Source: Caballeronia glathei
GTDB lineage: Bacteria; Pseudomonadota; Gammaproteobacteria; Burkholderiales; Burkholderiaceae
Assembly: GCF_000698595.1 (NCBI RefSeq)
Contig: NZ_JFHC01000003.1
Coordinates: 124,001 to 188,000 of the forward strand
DNA length: 64,000 bases
Direction: 5' to 3'
Below, in pieces: positions 7,990 through 16,050 of this stretch; within the stretch, counting starts at the first letter, position 1; each line of letters opens with the position of its first letter. The notes beneath the pieces are model-generated. The model worked only from the letters and a program-made list of their open reading frames with translations. It did not search any database and was not told where the DNA came from. A program made the position numbers and the translations under genes.

Positions 7990-9750
7990 ATGGTGGAGAC
8001 ACTCGAGGGCTTCGCCCAGAACGAATCATTCGATGTCGTCGTGATCGGCGCGGGCGGGGCGGGCATGTCGGCGGCGCTCTTCGCGGCCATCGACGGCGCG
8101 CGCGTGCTGCTCGTGGAGAGCACGGACCATGTCGGCGGCACGACGGCCTATTCGGCGGGCACGACATGGATTCCGTGCTCGGTGCACGCGCCGGACGTCA
8201 ATCGCGACGACACCGCCGAAAACGCCGGAGCGTTCCTGCAACGGGCGGTGGGCGAGCGCAGCAGCGACGCGATGCGTCGTGCGTTTCTCGCGGCCGGCCC
8301 GAAGGCGGTCGCGCATATCGAGGCGAATTCGGATGTGAAGTACCGCGCCCGGCCGTTTCATCCGGACTACCTGTCCGAACTCGAAGGCTCGACGCTGCGA
8401 GGCCGCGCGCTCGAACCGCTCCCCTTCGACGGCCGCAAGCTCGGCAGGCACTTCGCACTGATCCGCCCGCCGATTCCCGAGTTCACGGTCGTGGGCGGCA
8501 TGATGGTCGATCGCGACGATGTCGGGCATCTGCTCAAGATGACGAAGTCGTTTTCATCGTTGCGCCATGCGGTGAAGCTGCTGGCCCGTCATGCACGCGA
8601 CCGCATGAGCTGGCCGCGCGGCACGCGCCTCGTGATGGGCAACGCATTGATCGGACGACTGCTGCACTCGCTGCTCGCACGCGACGTGACGGTGCTCGTG
8701 GGCACGAGGCTCGAGGCCATGCACAAGGGTGCCGATGGCATCGACGGCATCACGCTCAGCCGCAACGGCGAGCGCAGGCGCATTGCGGTGACGGGCGGCG
8801 TGATTCTCGCGAGCGGCGGATTCAACCGGCATCCCGAGCGGCGCCGCGTGATGCTGCCGGGCGTCGATGCGCAGTGGTGTCCCGGCGCGCCCGGGCATGC
8901 GGGCAATGCGCAGGACCTGGCGCTCGCCGCCGGCGCACGCTATGGCGAAGGCGCATTGAGCCACGCGTTCTGGGCTCCGGTCTCGGTGCGCAGGCGCGCG
9001 GACGGCACGACCGCCGTGTTCCCGCACTTTCTGATGGACCGCGGCAAGCCGGGCATGATCGTCGTCGACAAGGAGGGGCGGCGCTTCCTGAACGAAAGCA
9101 CGTCGTATCACCTGTTCGGCATCGCGATGCAGGAGGCGCATCGCAAGACGCCTTCGGTGCCCGCCCACCTCGTGACCGATGCGGAGGGCCTGCGCAAATA
9201 CGGCCTCGGCATGGTGCGCCCGGGCGGCAAGGGACTCGCTCCGTTCCTCGCCGACGGCTATCTCGTGCAAGGCGCCACGCTCGAAGAACTCGCGTCGAAG
9301 CTCGGCATCGACGCCGCGGGCCTTGCCGACAGCGTCGCGCGCATGAACCGCTACGCCGCGACCGGCGTCGATCCGGACTTCCGGCGCGGCACGACCGACT
9401 ACCAGCGCGCCAACGGCGATGCCGCATGGACAGGCAAGAATCCGTGCCTCGGGCCGATCGGTCGTGCGCCGTTCTACGCGGTGCGCCTGTACCCGGGCGA
9501 CATCGGCGCGGCGACGGGCCTCGTCGCCGACGAGCACGCCCGCGTGCTGGCCCGCGACGACCAGCCGATCGCTGGCCTCTACGCATGCGGCAACGACATG
9601 CAGTCGGTGATGGGCGGCGTCTATCCCGGCCCCGGCATCACGCTCGGCCCCGGCCTCGCGTTCGCCTACCTGGCGGCGCGCCATGCGGCAGTGCGTGCGG
9701 CATCGTCGGCGGCGCCCGGGCGCGAATCGGGCGTCGCGGCACACGCCTGA
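7990..9750 (+). CDS. FAD-dependent oxidoreductase, 3-ketosteroid-delta1-dehydrogenase/fumarate-reductase flavoprotein type (1)
   Basis: 586 residues from the ATG at 7990; AAAGGAG with 6-base spacing fixes this start. The N-terminal FAD-binding motif is VVIGAGGAGMSAALFAA, then GGTTAYSAGTTWIP, the signature following the dinucleotide fold in KstD-like enzymes. The C-terminus has GLYACGNDMQSVMGG and YPGPGITLGPGLAFAYLA, also KstD-like. Such enzymes introduce a double bond next to a ring ketone and pass electrons to quinones or other acceptors. Only 3 bases separate it from the second copy. Dehydrogenation of a hydroaromatic ring is a reasonable inference from the neighbouring AroE-like and permease genes; a steroid substrate is less likely because no steroid genes are present. 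Confidence 0.85.
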   Translation: MVETLEGFAQNESFDVVVIGAGGAGMSAALFAAIDGARVLLVESTDHVGGTTAYSAGTTWIPCSVHAPDVNRDDTAENAGAFLQRAVGERSSDAMRRAFLAAGPKAVAHIEANSDVKYRARPFHPDYLSELEGSTLRGRALEPLPFDGRKLGRHFALIRPPIPEFTVVGGMMVDRDDVGHLLKMTKSFSSLRHAVKLLARHARDRMSWPRGTRLVMGNALIGRLLHSLLARDVTVLVGTRLEAMHKGADGIDGITLSRNGERRRIAVTGGVILASGGFNRHPERRRVMLPGVDAQWCPGAPGHAGNAQDLALAAGARYGEGALSHAFWAPVSVRRRADGTTAVFPHFLMDRGKPGMIVVDKEGRRFLNESTSYHLFGIAMQEAHRKTPSVPAHLVTDAEGLRKYGLGMVRPGGKGLAPFLADGYLVQGATLEELASKLGIDAAGLADSVARMNRYAATGVDPDFRRGTTDYQRANGDAAWTGKNPCLGPIGRAPFYAVRLYPGDIGAATGLVADEHARVLARDDQPIAGLYACGNDMQSVMGGVYPGPGITLGPGLAFAYLAARHAAVRAASSAAPGRESGVAAHA

Positions 9751-9753
9751 TCG

Positions 9754-11583
9754 ATGGCGCCGATGAAGATCAACCAAAGCGGACGCCACGGCATGCGCAC
9801 AAGCCTTGAACCGTCTGGTGAATTGCAGATGAAGCTCGAACCGATCCTCGAATGTGACGTGCTGGTGCTGGGTTCCGGCGCGGGCGGACTGTCCACCGCG
9901 GTGACGGCGGCCGCGCGCGGCTTGCGCGTGATGGTCGCGGAGAAGGAGGACGTGTTCGGCGGCACGACCGCGTGGTCGGGCGGCTGGATGTGGATTCCGC
10001 GCAATCCGCTCGCGGTGCGCGCGGGCATCGTCGAGGACATCGATGTGCCGCGCACGTATCTGCGCAACGAACTCGGCGCGCAGTTCGACGCCCGGAAGGT
10101 CGATGCCCTGCTCGAACGCGGCCCGGAGATGATCGAGTTCTTCGAGCGCAACACGTCGATGCGTTTCATCGACGGCAACCGCGTTCCCGACTTTCACACG
10201 ACGCTCGGCGCGGCCACCGGCGGGCGCTCGGTCTGCGCGATGCCGTTCGACGGCCGCGAGCTCGGTCCGCTGCTCGGCAAGCTGCGCCCGCCGCTTGCGG
10301 AGATGACGATCAAGGGCATGGCGATCGGCTCGGGCCAGGACCTCGCCCATTTCTACAACGCCACGCGCTCGCTGCGCTCGGCGTGGCATGTCACGCGGCG
10401 TCTCGCCGCGTTCGCGGCCCACACGCTGCGCTACGGCCGCTCGATGCATCTCGTGAACGGCAATGCGCTGGTTGCGCGCCTGCTCAAGTCGGCGGCCGAT
10501 CGCGGCGTCGATCTGCGCACGCGGGCGAAAGCGGTCGAGATCCTGCGCGACGGCCAGCGCGTGACCGGTGCGCGCGTGGAGATCGAAGGCGTGCCGCACA
10601 TCGTGCGCGCGTCGCGCGGCGTGGTGCTCGCTTGCGGCGGCTATCCGCACGACGTCGCGCGCCGCGCAAGCACCTTCGCCTACACGCCCTCGGGCGGCGA
10701 ACACTGGTCGGCGGCGCCTGCTTCCAATACCGGCGACGGCATCCGCATGGGCGAAGCAGCCGGCGCGCATTTCGACGCTTCGCTCGAAGCGCCGGCCGCG
10801 TGGGCACCGGTCTCGCTCGTGCCGAAACAGAAGGGCAGGCCCGATGCCGCGTTTCCTCACCTGATCGAGCGCGCGAAGCCGGGCGTGATCGCCGTGACGC
10901 GCGCGGGCAGGCGCTTCGTGAACGAGGCGTCGTCGTATCACGATTTCATGGGCGCGCTGATCGGCACGACGCCGCGAGGCGAGGAAGTGTGCGCGTGGCT
11001 CGTCTGCGATCATCGCTTTCAGCGCCGCTACGGACTCGGCTTTTCGAAGCCGTTTCCGTTCCCGACCGGGCCGTACCGGCGCTCGGGTTATCTGATGCGG
11101 GCGAACACGATCGAGGCGCTCGCCGCGCAATGCGGCATCGATTCGCGCGGCCTCGCCGATACCGTGACAACGTACAACGCGTATGCGAAAGATGGCTTCG
11201 ATCCGCAGTTTCACAAAGGATCGACCCCGTACAACCGCGTGCAGGGCGATGCCCGGCACAAGCCGAACCCGTGCGTCGCGCCGCTCGCCGACGGACCGTT
11301 CTACGCCGTCAAGCTGGTGCCGGGCAGCCTCGGCACGTTCGCGGGCCTCGCCACCGACGCGCAATCGCGCGTGCTCGACGACACCCGCGCGCCGATTCCC
11401 GGCCTCTACGCGGTGGGCAACGACAGCGCGAGCATGATGGGCGGCTGCTATCCGAGCGGCGGCATCACGCTCGGCCCCGCGATGACCTTCGGCTATCTCG
11501 CGGGCCTCGCGCTCGCGGAGCCGGTCCGGCTGCAGCCGCCCGCCGACTTCTCCTCATTCAAACGTGCAAGGACAATGCAATGA
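9754..11583 (+). CDS. FAD-dependent oxidoreductase, KstD/fumarate-reductase type (2)
   Basis: Up to 609 residues; starts at 9754, 9793 or 9829 are possible and none has a convincing ribosome site, so translation may be coupled to the preceding gene. It is paralogous to the previous protein, with LVLGSGAGGLSTAVTAAARG, GGTTAWSGGWMWIP, and GLYAVGNDSASMMGG plus YPSGGITLGPAMTFGYLA near the end. The two genes may encode successive desaturases or a heteromeric enzyme. Its stop overlaps the start of the NIPSNAP gene (ATGA), which supports one operon. Confidence 0.84.
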   Translation: MAPMKINQSGRHGMRTSLEPSGELQMKLEPILECDVLVLGSGAGGLSTAVTAAARGLRVMVAEKEDVFGGTTAWSGGWMWIPRNPLAVRAGIVEDIDVPRTYLRNELGAQFDARKVDALLERGPEMIEFFERNTSMRFIDGNRVPDFHTTLGAATGGRSVCAMPFDGRELGPLLGKLRPPLAEMTIKGMAIGSGQDLAHFYNATRSLRSAWHVTRRLAAFAAHTLRYGRSMHLVNGNALVARLLKSAADRGVDLRTRAKAVEILRDGQRVTGARVEIEGVPHIVRASRGVVLACGGYPHDVARRASTFAYTPSGGEHWSAAPASNTGDGIRMGEAAGAHFDASLEAPAAWAPVSLVPKQKGRPDAAFPHLIERAKPGVIAVTRAGRRFVNEASSYHDFMGALIGTTPRGEEVCAWLVCDHRFQRRYGLGFSKPFPFPTGPYRRSGYLMRANTIEALAAQCGIDSRGLADTVTTYNAYAKDGFDPQFHKGSTPYNRVQGDARHKPNPCVAPLADGPFYAVKLVPGSLGTFAGLATDAQSRVLDDTRAPIPGLYAVGNDSASMMGGCYPSGGITLGPAMTFGYLAGLALAEPVRLQPPADFSSFKRARTMQ

Positions 11584-12191
11584 CTCTGTATGACGTAGTG
11601 ACACTCACGGTAAGGATCGGCGCGAACGCGCAGGTCTTCGACAACATCGCCGCGAACGGCGAGCAGTCCGGCGCGAAGCTGCTCGGCTGCTGGTACTCGG
11701 ATATCGGCGCGCTCGGCAAGGTGATGGTGCTGTGCGGCTTCGAATCGGAGGCTGCGCTGATTGGTGAACGGCGCCGCCTCCTGCTCGAAGGCAATCCCTT
11801 TCACTGCGGCGAGTTTGTCACCGATGTCAAGGTGGAGAGCTATTCGCTGTTCCCCTTTCTTGCGCCGGTCGAACCGGCCGAATACGGCGGCATCTACGAG
11901 ATGCGCGTCTACGGCACGAAGCTCGCGAGCCTTCAGCACACGATCGACGCCTGGAAGGACGCGGTTCCCGAGCGTACGAAGCGCTCGCCGCTCGTCGGCG
12001 CGATGTATTCGCTCGACGGCACCGTGCCGCGCTTTCTGAACATCTGGCCGTACAAGAGCGTCGATGAACGCTCGCGGATTCGCGCCGAAGCCGTGAAGGA
12101 CGGCATCTGGCCGCCGAAGGGCGGCCCCGCCCACCTGACGACGATGGAGTCGACGATCTGCGTGCCCGCGCCGTTCTCGCCGCTGCGCTGA
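11580..12191 (+). CDS. NIPSNAP family protein
   Basis: 203 residues. Its ATG at 11580 overlaps the stop of the upstream flavoprotein gene by four bases, so translation is likely coupled. The C-terminal half, YGGIYEMRVYGTK followed by a Trp-rich section (FLNIWPYKS), is the ferredoxin-like NIPSNAP repeat; the N-terminal half (MTLYDVVTLTVRIG) looks like a second, diverged copy. The family's biochemical role is poorly defined, and members often sit in catabolic operons. Here it could be an accessory or small enzyme of the hydroaromatic pathway. Confidence 0.82.
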   Translation: MTLYDVVTLTVRIGANAQVFDNIAANGEQSGAKLLGCWYSDIGALGKVMVLCGFESEAALIGERRRLLLEGNPFHCGEFVTDVKVESYSLFPFLAPVEPAEYGGIYEMRVYGTKLASLQHTIDAWKDAVPERTKRSPLVGAMYSLDGTVPRFLNIWPYKSVDERSRIRAEAVKDGIWPPKGGPAHLTTMESTICVPAPFSPLR

Positions 12192-12216
12192 ACGCGGCCG
12201 GAAAAAAGGAGACGAT

Positions 12217-13047
12217 ATGGGCAAGCGGAATTCACGTGCGCTGTCGCTTTCGGCGCTGACAGTGCTCGAACTCTCGCCGCCGCAGATGGTCGAGTGCGCG
12301 GCCGAGGCGGGCTATGACTTCGTCGGCTTGCGGCTCTTGCCGGCGACGGATCACGAGGTGCGTCACGAGATCGTCGGCGATACGCCGATGAGGCGCGAAA
12401 CGCTCGCGCGCCTGAGGGATACCGGCGTGCGCGTGCTCGACGCGGAGATTCTTCGCGTGAAGCCGGACACCGATGTGGCCGCGTACGCGCCGATGCTGGA
12501 AACGGCGGCGGAACTTGGCGCGCGCTACGTGCTCGTCGCGGGCAACGACCCCGACGAAGCACGCACGGCCGAGCGTCTCGCGCAGCTGTGCGATCTGGCC
12601 GCGCCGCTCGGGCTCACGCCGTCGCTCGAGCCGATGCCCTGGACCGACGCGAAGGACATCACGCAGGCCGCGCGCATCGTGAAGGCGGCGGGGCGGAGGA
12701 ATACGGGCCTCATCGTGGATCCGATCCACTTCGACCGGGCGCGTTCTTCGACGGAGGAACTGCGCGCGTTGCCGCGCGAATACTTCGGCTACGTGCAGTT
12801 CTGCGACGCTCCCGCCGAACGTCCCGCAGATCTGGACACGCTGCTGTATCAGGCGCGCTGCGAGCGGATGATTCCGGGCGAGGGCGGCCTCGATCTTGGA
12901 GGGATTCTGCGCGCGCTGCCCGACGATCTGCCGATCAGCATCGAGGTGCCGATGCAGGAATGGGCGAAGACCGCGGGCGCGGTCGAGCGCGCCCGCAGGC
13001 TTCGTGAAGCGACGCTCGCCGTGCTGGAGCGAACGTACGCGCTCTGA
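12217..13047 (+). CDS. Sugar-phosphate isomerase/epimerase-like TIM-barrel protein (AP endonuclease 2 fold)
   Basis: 276 residues, normal for the Xyl-isomerase-like TIM barrel. Candidate metal ligands are visible in order: Glu in SLEPMPW, Asp/His in IVDPIHFDR, Asp in VQFCDAP and Glu in ISIEVPM. The fold includes hydroxypyruvate isomerases, inosose dehydratases and 3-dehydroshikimate dehydratases. With an AroE-like dehydrogenase in the same cluster, the last is attractive, but sequence alone does not prove it. It lies 25 bases after the NIPSNAP gene and closes the operon. Tandem 9-base repeats containing its stop codon follow. Confidence 0.8.
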   Translation: MGKRNSRALSLSALTVLELSPPQMVECAAEAGYDFVGLRLLPATDHEVRHEIVGDTPMRRETLARLRDTGVRVLDAEILRVKPDTDVAAYAPMLETAAELGARYVLVAGNDPDEARTAERLAQLCDLAAPLGLTPSLEPMPWTDAKDITQAARIVKAAGRRNTGLIVDPIHFDRARSSTEELRALPREYFGYVQFCDAPAERPADLDTLLYQARCERMIPGEGGLDLGGILRALPDDLPISIEVPMQEWAKTAGAVERARRLREATLAVLERTYAL

Positions 13048-13075
13048 GTCAGCTGAGTCAGTTGACTCAGTTGAG
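13045..13075. repeat. 9-base tandem repeat with internal palindrome at convergent gene ends
   Basis: Units TGAGTCAGC, TGAGTCAGT, TGACTCAGT and a partial TGAG follow one another from the stop codon of the TIM-barrel gene. CTGAGTCA-GT-TGACTCAG (13053-13070) forms a perfect 8-bp inverted repeat. It lies in the 47-base gap to the convergent threonine aldolase gene. It lacks a T-run, so it is at best a weak bidirectional terminator. Confidence 0.6.
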
Positions 13076-13094
13076 AAGCAGGTTCACGCGCGGC

Positions 13095-14105
13095 TCACGC
13101 GTGCTGCGCGAAATACTGCTTCACGGCCGAGACGAACGTATCGATATCGGCGCGCGTGAGGTCGAGGTGCGTGACGAAGCGCGACGCATAGAGCATCTGC
13201 GTGAGGATGCCGCGCTCCTTGAGCGACGCTTCGAGCGGCGCGCAATGCGCTTGCGGAAACTGCGCGAACACCATGTTGGTGGCCTGCGACTCGACCTTGA
13301 CCTGCTCGATCTGCGCGAGCCCGTTCGCGAGGTGCGCCGCGTTCGCGTGATCCTCCGCCAGACGCTCGACGTTGTGATCGAGCGCATACAGGCATGCGGC
13401 GGCCAGCACGCCCGACTGCCGCATGCCCCCGCCCAGCACCTTGCGCCAGCGGTGCGCGCTTTCAATCAGCGCCTGGCTGCCGACCAGCACCGAGCCGACC
13501 GGTGCCCCGAGCCCCTTGGAGAAGCAGATCGAAATCGAATCGAAAGGCGCGCACAGCGCGGCGATCGGTTTTTCCGAGGCGACGGCCGCGTTGCAGACAC
13601 GCGCGCCGTCGAGATGCGTGGCGAGGCCGCGGCTTCGCGCAAGCTGAACTGCCTCGTCGACGTAGCCCGCCGGCAGCACCTTGCCGCCGATGGTGTTTTC
13701 CAGCGCAAGCAGCCGCGTGCGGGCGAAGTGGTTGTCGATCGGCTTGATCGCGGCGGCGATTTTCGCGAGCGGCAGCGTGCCGTCCGGGGCGTTTTCGAGC
13801 GGTTGCGGCTGGATGCTGCCGAGCACCGCCGCGCCGCCGCCCTCGTATTTGTAGGTGTGCGCGAGCTGTCCGACGATGTATTCGTCGCCGCGCGCGCAAT
13901 GCGCCATCAGCGCCGCGAGGTTGCTCTGCGTGCCGCTCGGAAAGAAGAGACCCGCTTCCTTGCCGGCGCGCTCGGCGACAGTTGACTGCAGGCGCAATAC
14001 GGTCGGGTCGTCGCCCCAGACGTCGTCGCCTGTCTCGGCGTCCAGCATCGCTGCGAGCATCGCGCGGCTCGGACGGGTGACGGTATCGCTGCGTAAATCG
14101 ATCAT
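13095..14105 (-). CDS. ltaE: Low-specificity L-threonine aldolase
   Basis: 336 residues, the usual length. MIDLRSDTVTRPS at the N-terminus, DDVWGDDPTV, the HLDGARVCNAA segment (Asp and Arg contacting PLP) and the Schiff-base Lys in CFSKGLGAPVGS are hallmarks. The enzyme splits L-threonine or L-allo-threonine to glycine and acetaldehyde in the cytosol. It stands alone on the minus strand downstream of the pga-associated gene. A short hairpin (14165-14183) lies in its upstream region. Confidence 0.92.
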   Translation of the reverse strand: MIDLRSDTVTRPSRAMLAAMLDAETGDDVWGDDPTVLRLQSTVAERAGKEAGLFFPSGTQSNLAALMAHCARGDEYIVGQLAHTYKYEGGGAAVLGSIQPQPLENAPDGTLPLAKIAAAIKPIDNHFARTRLLALENTIGGKVLPAGYVDEAVQLARSRGLATHLDGARVCNAAVASEKPIAALCAPFDSISICFSKGLGAPVGSVLVGSQALIESAHRWRKVLGGGMRQSGVLAAACLYALDHNVERLAEDHANAAHLANGLAQIEQVKVESQATNMVFAQFPQAHCAPLEASLKERGILTQMLYASRFVTHLDLTRADIDTFVSAVKQYFAQHA

Positions 14106-14164
14106 GTGAGCTTCCTGCGTGGATTGTCGATGCGCCGCAGGGCCTCGAACGCGCCGCGCGGCAT

Positions 14165-14183
14165 CCCGGATGATGAATCCGGG
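14165..14183. repeat. Hairpin CCCGGAT-N5-ATCCGGG upstream of ltaE
   Basis: A perfect 7-bp inverted repeat with a 5-base loop lies 60 bases before the ltaE start. No T-run adjoins it on either side. It could be an operator, a leader hairpin or a weak terminator of the pga unit that ends at 14263. Confidence 0.4.
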
Positions 14184-14262
14184 GAAGTATATCCACTTCC
14201 ACGCGGCGCGTTGTTTCGCGCAGGAAGGAATGCCGTGACGCGGCGCGACTGACGGTGAACGG

Positions 14263-15492
14263 CTATGGTTCGCAGCGGTCGCGTGCGGTGGGCGCCTGCG
14301 CGGCGTTCAGGTCGAAGTCGGCCTCGCGCAGACCGTCGGGACTCAGCGCGACCCAGTGCAGCTGCGTCGGCGAACGCACGAGCCCGAGACTGCCCTCATA
14401 GGTCCACGCGACAGGCGACGGCTGCGTGGCAGCCAGCCCGATCGACGACGCGCTCAGCTTGAGGTGCAGCAGGCGCCCGTCCTGCGACGGCGTGAACGCG
14501 CGCTCGCCGATCACCGCGATGCCGGCTTCACGCACGGAGGCCGGCATGCAGGCGAGCGTCGCGACGGTCGCGCCGTTCCGATCGAGCAGCTGCGCGAAGC
14601 CCGTGCCGTTCGCGTCGCTGCCGACCACGATGAAGCGATCGATCGACGGCACGTACGCGGCCGAATACGTGTAGTACTGCAGGTGCGATGCGATCACGCG
14701 CGCTTCCCCGAGCGTGCCGCTCGCGGGATCGAAGACGGCCGCCTTGAGCCGCGCATGCGTCGCGCCGTCGACGTATTGCTGCCAGACGAGCAGAGCGCGC
14801 GAGGAGGATGCCGCGATCATCGGCCACCATTCGCGCACGCGCGGCGCGACATCGACCGACTGCAGCAGCTTGCCGTTCGAATCGTACGTCTTCACGTACA
14901 CGCCGTTGCCGGTGCCGAGGTTGCCGACACCGCCGCCGTCGATCCAGTCGTCCGAGTAGAACACGACGAAGCGCTTGCCCACCGCGGCCACGTGCCCCGA
15001 ATGGCCGCCGGAGCGCACGTCCTGCGGATACGCGCGCACCGGCTGCAACGCGCGCGTATAGACGCCGTAGCGCTGGCTCACCGAGTTCGGCGTGTTCCAT
15101 CCGTCCTCGAACGAGAGCATGATGTTGCCCGCTTCGTTCTGCGCGACCGACACCGGTTCCTGTGCCTCGGGACGGCGTATGAAGACGCGCGGCGTGCCGA
15201 GCTTCGGCTGCGACGGCGACCAGCGCGCGACATACACGTCGTGCGTCCAGTTGCGATCGCGGCCCGCGCCGCGCGGCGGCAGGCCCGAGCTGCTGAAGAA
15301 CACCTGCGTGGTGCCGTCGGGGCGCTGTGCGGCCCCGATGCCGTGCATGTACGCGCGCAGGTCGCCGGCCGGCACGCGCGTGCGCGCCGCATCCGCGGGG
15401 TCCGCGGGAGTGGCGGCGCGGACCGGCGAAGCACCGGCCCACGCCACCGCCGCCGCCATGGCCAGGATCGCGAACGTCATGCGCATGCGCAC
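14263..15492 (-). CDS. Secreted protein of unknown function, last gene of the pga unit
   Basis: 409 residues. MTFAILAMAAAVAWAGASPVRA is a Sec signal peptide; there is no lipobox Cys. The rest has repeated short beta-like blocks with alternating Trp/Asp and Gly (for example NWTHDVYVARWSPS, FVVFYSDDWIDGGGVG, ALLVWQQYVDGATHARLKAAVF), suggesting a beta-propeller or sialidase-like fold. No catalytic motif can be named. It starts 86 bases after pgaD on the same strand, so it is probably co-expressed with exopolysaccharide synthesis and may bind, modify or sense the polymer in the periplasm or outside the cell. Confidence 0.75.
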   Translation of the reverse strand: MRMRMTFAILAMAAAVAWAGASPVRAATPADPADAARTRVPAGDLRAYMHGIGAAQRPDGTTQVFFSSSGLPPRGAGRDRNWTHDVYVARWSPSQPKLGTPRVFIRRPEAQEPVSVAQNEAGNIMLSFEDGWNTPNSVSQRYGVYTRALQPVRAYPQDVRSGGHSGHVAAVGKRFVVFYSDDWIDGGGVGNLGTGNGVYVKTYDSNGKLLQSVDVAPRVREWWPMIAASSSRALLVWQQYVDGATHARLKAAVFDPASGTLGEARVIASHLQYYTYSAAYVPSIDRFIVVGSDANGTGFAQLLDRNGATVATLACMPASVREAGIAVIGERAFTPSQDGRLLHLKLSASSIGLAATQPSPVAWTYEGSLGLVRSPTQLHWVALSPDGLREADFDLNAAQAPTARDRCEP

Positions 15493-15578
15493 GCTCCGGT
15501 CTCGCGTGGCTCGCGCATCGCGGCGCTCGAACGGACAGCGGTTTTCTGCATGATGCGTCTCCTCCAGGGTGGCGAAGC

Positions 15579-16034
15579 TCAGGCCGCCTGCCGTACGGCT
15601 TCGGGCACCGAGATGACGTGCGAGATCAGGCCGTCGTCATCGTGATAGGCGACGAGACGCCGCCCCGCATCGACATCGAGCGCGATGCCGTGCGGCGCTT
15701 CGAGCGCGAGGGGTTCGGCCATCATCGGCATGGCGCGCACGCGATTGCTTCGGCCCTGATCCACCTGTCGCCCGATGGTCCAGAGGATCAGCGCGCCGCC
15801 CACGGTCGCGATGCCGAGGAGGCTCGGCATCAGCGCCTCCAGGGAGAGTTCGCCGGGGCTTGCGTTGGTGAGGCACCAGCGCATGTAGTACGCCGCGAGG
15901 AGCCACATGGAGAGCACCAGCACCGGCCGCGCAAGCCGATACCACGCGACGTATCGCACCGCCTGCCAATGACTGTTCTGCGCCTTGAATTGCTCGACGG
16001 TCTGCTTCGATACATCGATGATCGGGAAAGTCAT
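15579..16034 (-). CDS. pgaD: PgaD-like inner-membrane protein of poly-N-acetylglucosamine synthesis
   Basis: 151 residues with two hydrophobic helices (about residues 33-55 and 70-86) and a charged cytoplasmic tail, the size and layout of PgaD. PgaD pairs with the glycosyltransferase PgaC; in E. coli the pair binds c-di-GMP, which stabilises and activates polymer synthesis. Sequence conservation of PgaD is always low, so the call rests mainly on position 16 bases after pgaC plus topology. It is the fourth gene of the unit. Confidence 0.82.
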   Translation of the reverse strand: MTFPIIDVSKQTVEQFKAQNSHWQAVRYVAWYRLARPVLVLSMWLLAAYYMRWCLTNASPGELSLEALMPSLLGIATVGGALILWTIGRQVDQGRSNRVRAMPMMAEPLALEAPHGIALDVDAGRRLVAYHDDDGLISHVISVPEAVRQAA

Positions 16035-16050
16035 TTTTATTGGTCTCCTG

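Noticed and set aside
8554..11364. 936-residue open frame on the minus strand across the flavoprotein genes
   Set aside because: Antisense to two clear flavoproteins; composition is Arg/Ala/His-rich with no domain pattern.
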